A stretch of 40,552 nucleotides of DNA from Saprospiraceae bacterium (GTDB taxonomy: Bacteria > Bacteroidota > Bacteroidia > Chitinophagales > Saprospiraceae): contig JANQQI010000002.1 of the NCBI GenBank assembly GCA_028285085.1, forward strand, positions 1 through 40,552, in the 5' to 3' direction. Shown one piece after another: positions 35,083 to 40,552 of this stretch (within the stretch, counting starts at the first letter, position 1; every line of letters starts with the position of its first letter). Under the pieces are notes generated by a model. It saw nothing but the letters and a program-made list of their open reading frames with translations, was not told the origin of the DNA and did not search any database. The position numbers and the translations under genes are program-made.

Positions 35083-35691
35083 ATGATAATAAAAACACTC
35101 CTTACTCTAAGCATTTGGAGCATTTGTCTGACGAGTACAATTGCTCAATCGGCAATGGCCTTAGCGGAAGCCAGTGCCTGTGCATGTCTGGAGGCCAAGT
35201 TCGATAAAGCTAAATCTTATACTGAAAACGAGAAGATCGTTGAGCAATGTCTACTCAAAGCATTTTCAAATCACTACGCGGCTTTTGAGCAGGAATACAC
35301 CGCCACACAGCTAAGTGACGAAAGTTTTGGTTATCAACTGGGCGAACAACTCGGTGTCAAGCTCGCCGCTAGTTGTCCTACCTTCATGGAGTTTTCTCTG
35401 CTCATGGCCAAGCAAAGTCTGGATACCGCAACGGGAGACGCAGAGATGCTTGTCGGTACCGTTGTCGAGATTCAAAATACACCTTATTGTCAAATCGTAC
35501 TGGAAGTGGCCTCCGGCGAACGCCTTACCCTGACTTGGCTGAAACCTTTCGCCGGTGCAAAAGCCATTGGTCATCCCGAGACTTTGCTGCAAAAACAAGT
35601 ACAAGTGACCTTCGAGATCATGGAGTTATTTGATGCGCAGCGGCAAGCTTTCAGGCTCCATAAAGTCATCAGCAGCCTGGAAACACTCTAG
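35083..35691 (+). CDS. Small exported protein of unknown function
   Basis: 202 residues with a signal peptide (hydrophobic core about 4-17, probable cleavage after TIAQ). The N-terminal half is helical and has spaced cysteines (ASACACLEAKF, then VEQCLLKAF and ASCPTFMEF). The C-terminal half starts at about residue 124 with VGTVVEIQNTPYCQIVLEV and continues in strands to VTFEIMELFD, resembling an OB-like barrel. I do not recognise a family. It lies 24 bases after the VWA gene, so it is probably co-transcribed and may act with it. Its stop overlaps the stop of the convergent reductase gene by four bases. Confidence 0.72.
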   Translation: MIIKTLLTLSIWSICLTSTIAQSAMALAEASACACLEAKFDKAKSYTENEKIVEQCLLKAFSNHYAAFEQEYTATQLSDESFGYQLGEQLGVKLAASCPTFMEFSLLMAKQSLDTATGDAEMLVGTVVEIQNTPYCQIVLEVASGERLTLTWLKPFAGAKAIGHPETLLQKQVQVTFEIMELFDAQRQAFRLHKVISSLETL

Positions 35692-36536
35692 CCCGGATAG
35701 CCCAGCGCCCGAGCCTTCCGGCTATCCAATGATACATCCGGCGGACGAGCCGCTGCAAAATTGAAATCAGACTGCAACGCGGGCCTTATCAAATCCGTAG
35801 GCAAGCCCGCCGCTTGCGCCGCACGTACGGCAAAATCATAGCGCGATAGTCGCTCCCGCCCGCCAAGATGCCAAACCCCGCTTACTTCGTTCGCGAGTAA
35901 TAACAATAAGCCTTGCGCCGCCGTCCAGCCATCCACCGCCGTGCGGTATTCATCCGTAAAAGCATTGATGGTTTGCCCTTGCCGGATTTGCTCAAACCAA
36001 TGCGAAAGAAAAGACGGCTGCCAGCTTTCGGTGCCATACAATAGGGGCAGCCGAGCAATCGCAGCTGCAGGATAATCTTGCAAAACGACCACTTCGGCTT
36101 CCGCTTTGTGCTGGCCGTATACACTGATCGGTGAAACGCTATCCGTTTCCACATAGGGCGCAGCCGTACCGTCAAATACCAAATCCGTGGAGGCGCAAAT
36201 CAAGAAGATGCCACGCTGTGCGCAAGCGCGCGCTAAGTTGACCGTCGCTGCAAAATTAACGGCATGAGAAGCCGCCGGATGCTGCTCGCAATAGCTCGCA
36301 TTCGAGAGCGCCGCCAAATGCAAAACGATGTCAGGCCGGTCTTGGTCTAAGCATTGCTCCACTTGCTGTGTATTTGTCAAATCCAGAGGAAGCGTCGCTA
36401 TCGCGGGATGATTTACGAACCGGCGATGATAGGTTCCGGTCACGCGATATTGCTGGCTAGCCTGTTCAGCCAAGTACCAGCCCAGAAAGCCTGAGATGCC
36501 TGTGATTAGTAAATGGGGGGATGATACTTGTGTCAT
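35688..36536 (-). CDS. RmlD-like NAD(P)-dependent sugar reductase/epimerase
   Basis: 282 residues, the normal length for dTDP-4-dehydrorhamnose reductase (RmlD)-type extended SDR proteins. The nucleotide-binding motif GISGFLG is at about 13-19, VLHLAALSNASYCE follows near 72, and the catalytic YGQHKAEAE (YxxxK) near 140. The C-terminal part matches the RmlD substrate-binding half (GVWHLGGRERLSRYDFAVRAA). It could make deoxysugars for surface polysaccharide, but the rest of an rml cluster is absent, so the substrate is open. Base composition is noticeably GC-richer than its AT-rich flanks. The stop overlaps the end of the small exported protein gene by four bases. Confidence 0.85.
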   Translation of the reverse strand: MTQVSSPHLLITGISGFLGWYLAEQASQQYRVTGTYHRRFVNHPAIATLPLDLTNTQQVEQCLDQDRPDIVLHLAALSNASYCEQHPAASHAVNFAATVNLARACAQRGIFLICASTDLVFDGTAAPYVETDSVSPISVYGQHKAEAEVVVLQDYPAAAIARLPLLYGTESWQPSFLSHWFEQIRQGQTINAFTDEYRTAVDGWTAAQGLLLLLANEVSGVWHLGGRERLSRYDFAVRAAQAAGLPTDLIRPALQSDFNFAAARPPDVSLDSRKARALGYPG

Positions 36537-36720
36537 ATTTTGCAGGCTCCGGCCTGGTTTTGTTTGAAATTGGTTAGATTTATTTAGTTCTAAACAGGTG
36601 CATCTAATTGATTATGAAAGTGCGTTGGGGCAAAATTTCACATATTATAAAATGTATGCTTAGTCGTATGTTTATTTTTTCCAACAGCTGAAAAAACAAA
36701 CAAAAAAAAGCCGCAACTGT

Positions 36721-36854
36721 GGATCTTTTGGCTGCGATTAAATCTGCCCCCCGCGACCTTTCCAAGGTCAGCAAAATAGCTTCGCTATTTTACTTCTGGA
36801 AAACTCCTGATAAAAGGCCACCCACAATTTAATCGCTTTAACGCCAAAATCTCC
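36721..36854. other. 134-base nested inverted-repeat element (candidate RNA or palindromic repeat)
   Basis: An outer stem pairs 36721-36732 with 36843-36854 (10 of 12 positions, including a perfect TTTTGGC/GCCAAAA). A second stem pairs GCGATTAAAT (36734-36743) with ATTTAATCGC (36827-36836) perfectly. Inside are two hairpins: GACCTT-TCC-AAGGTC (36755-36769) and AAAATAGC-TTC-GCTATTTT (36773-36791). There is no ORF. The fold is symmetric enough that the strand is undetermined. The element occupies the centre of the 452-base gap 36537-36988, in which I see no gene. Confidence 0.6.
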
Positions 36855-36988
36855 AAAGGTTGTTTGAAAGAATCTTAGCTTAGTATGCTACTATCTTAAT
36901 AACCTTAGAGTATCTTTTCAAGATTCATAGTACTCAATAAAATGACATTTTAAAGAATTCACTCGGTAAGGCCAAAATACAATATCCG

Positions 36989-37726
36989 ATGAAAATCAAG
37001 CCAAATTCAAATGCTCAACCCACTCTATGGCAACGCCTCGGTGCTTGGGCGGTGCATGGCTTCACGGCATCGGGATTGGTATTCGGTTTTCTGGCGATGC
37101 TTGCCATTCGGGATCATCAATGGCCAGAGGCTATGTCGTATCTCTTTATCTGCCTGGTCATTGATGGTGTAGATGGTACTTTTGCCCGCTGGTTACGGGT
37201 GGGCGAAGTGTTGCCGGAGGTCGATGGGAAAGCCATTGATTATGTGGTGGATTTTGCGACCTATGCCATTATTCCTGCTTATTTCTTTTACGAATCGGCC
37301 TTAGTACCAGTTGACTGGCAATTGCCTTGCACCTTCGTCATTTTGCTGGTTTCGGCGTTATATTATGGGAAGACGGGTATGGTTTCGGCAGATTACTACT
37401 TCGTTGGTTTTCCCGTACTTTGGAATTTGGTGGTTTTTTATTTATTCTTCATTTTCCAATTCTCGGGGCCAATCAATATCGTACTCATTTTCCTGTTTGC
37501 CATTTTACATTTTATCCCTATTAAGGTGGCCTACCCTAGTCAAGCGACGCGTTGGCAAGGGCTAAGTCTGGCCGTATGTGCCTTGTCCGTAATGGATTGG
37601 TTGTTGATTTTATGGAACTATCCAGAACGTCCCATCTGGATGATCGGTGTCGCCTGGAGTGGTTTACTCTATTTCACTTTTCTAACGATTTACGATACCT
37701 GGCTTGCACCAAAAAAACTAACGTAG
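36989..37726 (+). CDS. pcs: Phosphatidylcholine synthase (Pcs)
   Basis: 245 residues with about eight hydrophobic segments, close to the usual 240 of Pcs. The CDP-alcohol phosphotransferase motif is present in the Pcs form with a long gap: Asp62-Gly63-x2-Ala66-Arg67-x12-Gly80-x3-Asp84-x3-Asp88, where ordinary family members have x8. VVDFATYAIIPAYFFYE after the motif and FVGFPVLWNLVVFYLF near 146-161 are further Pcs-like blocks. Pcs condenses CDP-diacylglycerol with choline in the inner membrane, releasing CMP and giving phosphatidylcholine in one step. No choline-uptake gene is in the window. The stop overlaps that of the convergent surface protein by nine bases. Confidence 0.85.
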   Translation: MKIKPNSNAQPTLWQRLGAWAVHGFTASGLVFGFLAMLAIRDHQWPEAMSYLFICLVIDGVDGTFARWLRVGEVLPEVDGKAIDYVVDFATYAIIPAYFFYESALVPVDWQLPCTFVILLVSALYYGKTGMVSADYYFVGFPVLWNLVVFYLFFIFQFSGPINIVLIFLFAILHFIPIKVAYPSQATRWQGLSLAVCALSVMDWLLILWNYPERPIWMIGVAWSGLLYFTFLTIYDTWLAPKKLT

Positions 37727-40552
37727 TAAGGTAACATCTCCTTTTACCATTTCTACCACTCCATCCAAAAAGGTAATTTCGGCGTAGAAGACAAATACGC
37801 CAGGATCTAATGGCTGTCCTTTCAACCGTCCATCCCAACCGCGAAGCGCAGTTGGTACCACGCCATTTTCTTCGTATACCAAGGCACCCCAGCGATCATA
37901 AATCCGAAAAACATTGATTTCAGAGGCATTAGCCGATGGGTAAATTTGGAAGAAGTCATTGTGCCCATCGCCGTCGGGACTAAAAGCATTGGGTATATAA
38001 ATGGGGCGTTCTTTGTGAACATTGATAATGATTTGATCGTAGGCCACGCAGCCATTTTCATCCATTACCATCACTTCAAACGGGGTGGTTTGTAATGGTT
38101 GTACCATTTGCGTCAAGCAATTTTCGCAGCCCATAGGATAATTCGTCGTCCAAGTCGAAAGATTCACCGCTCGATTGGTAATGGCTTCCAACAAAATACT
38201 ATCTCCAAGGTTGATGAGTTGATTATCCCCTAATTCCACCAAAAGTTCATCCGGCATTGTGATTTCAAACTGAATGCGCTGCGTACATCCCTCGGCATCG
38301 GTGACTTCCAATACATAACTTCCCGCGGTTAAGCCCGTAAATAAGGCTGCACTTTGGGGCAAGTCATCGTTTAAGCGATAACTCACCGGATATTGCGCCC
38401 CGATTAGACTATCGATTTGAAGATAACCATCCATTTCACCGTAGCAACTAATATCTTCTACCGTATATTGAACCGCTATTTCTTTTAAAACCGTTTCTAT
38501 AATCAAAAGACTATCACAGCCTTGAGTACTGGTCATCCAAAGGGTGTCCTGCCCCAAAATTGCCGAGTCACAAGTGTAAAACGTATCTCGGTCAATTAGT
38601 GGCGGAGCAAGCGCTACCTCGGTGATTAAAATACTATCGCAGCCTACGCTATTACTTAGGGTATCGACAAAGACGCCAACATCCAATGGATCGCAACTTA
38701 AGGTTTGTAAATAAGTCGTGTCGGGCGCAATCCATTCCGTATAAGTCAAAACCAGACTATCGCAGCCCGCTATATTGGTATATAACTCGCTAATTAAGCC
38801 CGTATCCTGTGCATGACAACTGCTTTGAAACAAATAGGTCGTATCGGAAAGTAGTAATGTCGTGGTGGTAATCACGATACTATCGCAGCCCAGTTGACTC
38901 GTCAAATAAGCCGTATCCTGACCAACCTGTGCAGGGTCACAATTGGTATGAGATAGATAAGTTGTGTCTAACAGGATTAAATCCGTTTGTGTAAATACCA
39001 AACTATCACAGCCATTGCTACTCGCGTAAATTTCTAGGACTAAGCCCGTATCTTGAGGATTGCAACTTGTTTGAGTCAAATAGATGGTATCACCGAGAAG
39101 CAGAGTTGTCGTAGTCACCACTATACTATCACCTCCCAATTGGCTCGTATAAACAGTTGTATCCTGACCAACCGCCAGCGGATCACAACTGGTAGCATTT
39201 ACTAGCGTTGTATCTAAAATACTTAGATCCGTCTGAATATAGACCAAGCTATCACAACCAGCAGTATTCGCATAAGTTTCTAGGACTAAGCCAGTGTCTT
39301 GCGGATTATAGCTCGTTTCAAATAAGTAAGTGGTGTCGCTCAGGAGTAAAGTCGTGGCAGAAATCACTACGCTATCGCAGCCCAATTGACTCGTCAAGTA
39401 AGCTGTATCCTGACCAACCAATAATGGATCACAACTGCTCGCCGTCAAATAGGTCGTGTCTGATAAACTCAAATCTGTTTGCAGGTAAACCAGGCTATCG
39501 CAGCCTAGCATATTCGCATAAGTGGTAATCACCAAGCCGGTATCCAGCGGATTACAACTCGTTTGTGTCAAATAAGTCGTATCACTAGGTAATAAGTTGG
39601 TTGTGGTCACTACGATACTATCACAACCCAATTGACTTGTCAAATAGGCCGTATCCTGACCAACCATCAGCGGATCACAACTGCTCGCTGTCAAGTAGGT
39701 CGTGTCCGATAAACTTAAATCTGTTTGCAGGTAAACCAGGCTATCGCAGCCTAGCATATTCGCATAAGTGATAATCACCAAGCCGGTATCCAGCGGATTA
39801 CAACTCGTTTGTGTCAAATAAGTCGTATCGTTAGGTAATAAGTTGGTCGTGGTCACTACGATACTATCACAACCCAATTGACTCGTCAAATAGGCCGTAT
39901 CCTGACCAACCATCAGCGGATCACAACTGCTCGCTGTCAAGTAGGTCGTGTCCGATAAACTCAAATCTGTTTGCAGGTAAACCAGGCTATCACAGCCTAA
40001 GGTGTTCGCATAAGTGATAATCACCAAGCCGGTATCCAGCGGATTACAACTCGTTTGTGTCAAATAAGTCGTATCACTAGGTAGTAAACTCGTCGTCGTG
40101 ATCACTACACTATCACAACCCAGTTGACTTGTCAAATAGGCGGTATCTTGCCCCGCCATTGATGGATCACAACTACTTGCTGTTAAGTAGATTGTGTCCG
40201 ATAAACTCAAATCTGTTTGGAGGTAGACTAGGCTATCGCAGCCCAAGGTATTCGCATAGGTAGTAACGACTAAGCCCGTATCCAGCGGATTGCAACTCGT
40301 TTGCGTCAAATAAGTCGTATCACTGAGTAATAAATTGGTAGTAGTAATGACAATGCTGTCGCAACTTTCTTGGTTAGAATAATAAGCTGTGTCCTGACCA
40401 ATCAATAATGGATCACAACTGCTCGCCGTCAAGTAGGTCGTGTCCGATAAACTCAAATCTGTTTGGAGGTAGACTAGGCTATCGCAGCCCAAGCTATTCG
40501 CATAGGTAGTAACGACTAAGCCCGTATCCAGCGGATTGCAACTCGTTTGCGT
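37718..40552 (-). CDS. GCDS-repeat surface protein with type B T9SS domain, C-terminal part
   Basis: The frame is open at the right edge of the window, so the N-terminus is missing; 944 residues are visible. Seventeen tandem 41-residue units (16 complete ones in register, plus a diverging last one) alternate between type A (TQTSCNPLDTGL...GCDSLVYLQTD) and type B (TASSCDPL.VGQDTAY...GCDSIVVTTTN), giving an 82-residue, 246-base higher-order repeat. An SprB-like repeat follows (VEDISCYGEMDGYLQI...GLTAGSYVLEVTDAEGC). The last 95 residues are the gliding-motility-associated sorting domain (IPNAFSPDGDGHNDFF, YDRWGALVYEE, GWDGRLKGQPL, GVFVFYAEI). Export by the T9SS and an adhesin-like role are inferred. 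Confidence 0.92.
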   Translation of the reverse strand, partial: TQTSCNPLDTGLVVTTYANSLGCDSLVYLQTDLSLSDTTYLTASSCDPLLIGQDTAYYSNQESCDSIVITTTNLLLSDTTYLTQTSCNPLDTGLVVTTYANTLGCDSLVYLQTDLSLSDTIYLTASSCDPSMAGQDTAYLTSQLGCDSVVITTTSLLPSDTTYLTQTSCNPLDTGLVIITYANTLGCDSLVYLQTDLSLSDTTYLTASSCDPLMVGQDTAYLTSQLGCDSIVVTTTNLLPNDTTYLTQTSCNPLDTGLVIITYANMLGCDSLVYLQTDLSLSDTTYLTASSCDPLMVGQDTAYLTSQLGCDSIVVTTTNLLPSDTTYLTQTSCNPLDTGLVITTYANMLGCDSLVYLQTDLSLSDTTYLTASSCDPLLVGQDTAYLTSQLGCDSVVISATTLLLSDTTYLFETSYNPQDTGLVLETYANTAGCDSLVYIQTDLSILDTTLVNATSCDPLAVGQDTTVYTSQLGGDSIVVTTTTLLLGDTIYLTQTSCNPQDTGLVLEIYASSNGCDSLVFTQTDLILLDTTYLSHTNCDPAQVGQDTAYLTSQLGCDSIVITTTTLLLSDTTYLFQSSCHAQDTGLISELYTNIAGCDSLVLTYTEWIAPDTTYLQTLSCDPLDVGVFVDTLSNSVGCDSILITEVALAPPLIDRDTFYTCDSAILGQDTLWMTSTQGCDSLLIIETVLKEIAVQYTVEDISCYGEMDGYLQIDSLIGAQYPVSYRLNDDLPQSAALFTGLTAGSYVLEVTDAEGCTQRIQFEITMPDELLVELGDNQLINLGDSILLEAITNRAVNLSTWTTNYPMGCENCLTQMVQPLQTTPFEVMVMDENGCVAYDQIIINVHKERPIYIPNAFSPDGDGHNDFFQIYPSANASEINVFRIYDRWGALVYEENGVVPTALRGWDGRLKGQPLDPGVFVFYAEITFLDGVVEMVKGDVTLLR
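38584..40552 (-). repeat. 16 tandem 123-base units in a 246-base AB higher-order array
   Basis: Units begin every 123 bases counting leftward from 40552, without an insertion or deletion. The A/B pairs nearest the window edge (about 39400-40552) are almost identical at DNA level, with matching 246-base steps at 39457, 39703, 39949, 40195 and 40441. Copies further left are more diverged. The array continues past the window. Confidence 0.95.

Noticed and set aside
36721-36854. Integron attC site
   Set aside because: Size and folding are similar, but the RYYYAAC/GTTRRRY ends are missing and no integrase or cassette is nearby.
38584-40552. Regular 123/246-base repeats as a CRISPR array or satellite
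   Set aside because: The repeats are in one long open frame encoding conserved Cys-containing protein units.

Overview
The window looks like chromosomal DNA from a member of the Bacteroidetes, most likely the Saprospiraceae/Lewinella side of the phylum. The evidence is four large surface proteins with the gliding-motility-associated (type B) C-terminal sorting domain of the type IX secretion system (T9SS), a PorP/SprF family protein, a membrane-anchored AraC regulator of the kind common in this phylum, and several exact TAnnTTTG -7 promoter boxes. No rRNA, tRNA, insertion sequence, phage gene or CRISPR array was seen.

Layout. 1-645 holds the 3' part of a Gfo/Idh/MocA oxidoreductase. A heptamer array (nine GGCATCT copies) precedes a PhoD-like phosphatase lipoprotein (951-2000), which is tail-to-tail with a membrane AraC regulator (3216-2002). 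3642-8360 is a giant LRR plus GCDS-repeat adhesin-like protein, followed by a DUF547/beta-barrel fusion (8456-10021). From about 12250 down to 10043 the minus strand appears to be split by -7 boxes and terminators into three units: a possible structured RNA, porP/sprF, and a possible 95-codon ORF. Then come typA (12540-14357), an acyltransferase-3 protein, an ABC exporter, a type B surface protein (minus), an 830-base gene-free stretch with two strong dyads, a YpfJ-like zinc peptidase, and a seven-repeat type B surface protein.

24280-26133 carries fabH and a fatty acid hydroxylase on the minus strand. After that: a GPH/MFS symporter, a multi-pass membrane protein, recQ, an exported protein of the family often labelled asparagine synthetase B (minus), an 890-base gap, a VWA-domain membrane protein with a small exported partner, an RmlD-like reductase (minus), a gap with a 134-base nested fold, phosphatidylcholine synthase (pcs), and the C-terminal 944 codons of another GCDS-repeat type B protein running off the right edge.

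How the genes fit together. The main theme is the cell surface: four T9SS cargo proteins, a PorP/SprF partner, and lipid or envelope functions (fabH, hydroxylase, pcs, acyltransferase, exporter). The rest is housekeeping (typA, recQ) and transport. Nothing here proves a new multi-gene system. The most interesting signals are the rigidly periodic Cys-containing repeats in two surface proteins, an apparently paired loss of cysteines in one of them, and three intergenic elements that look like undescribed structured RNAs or small transcription units.
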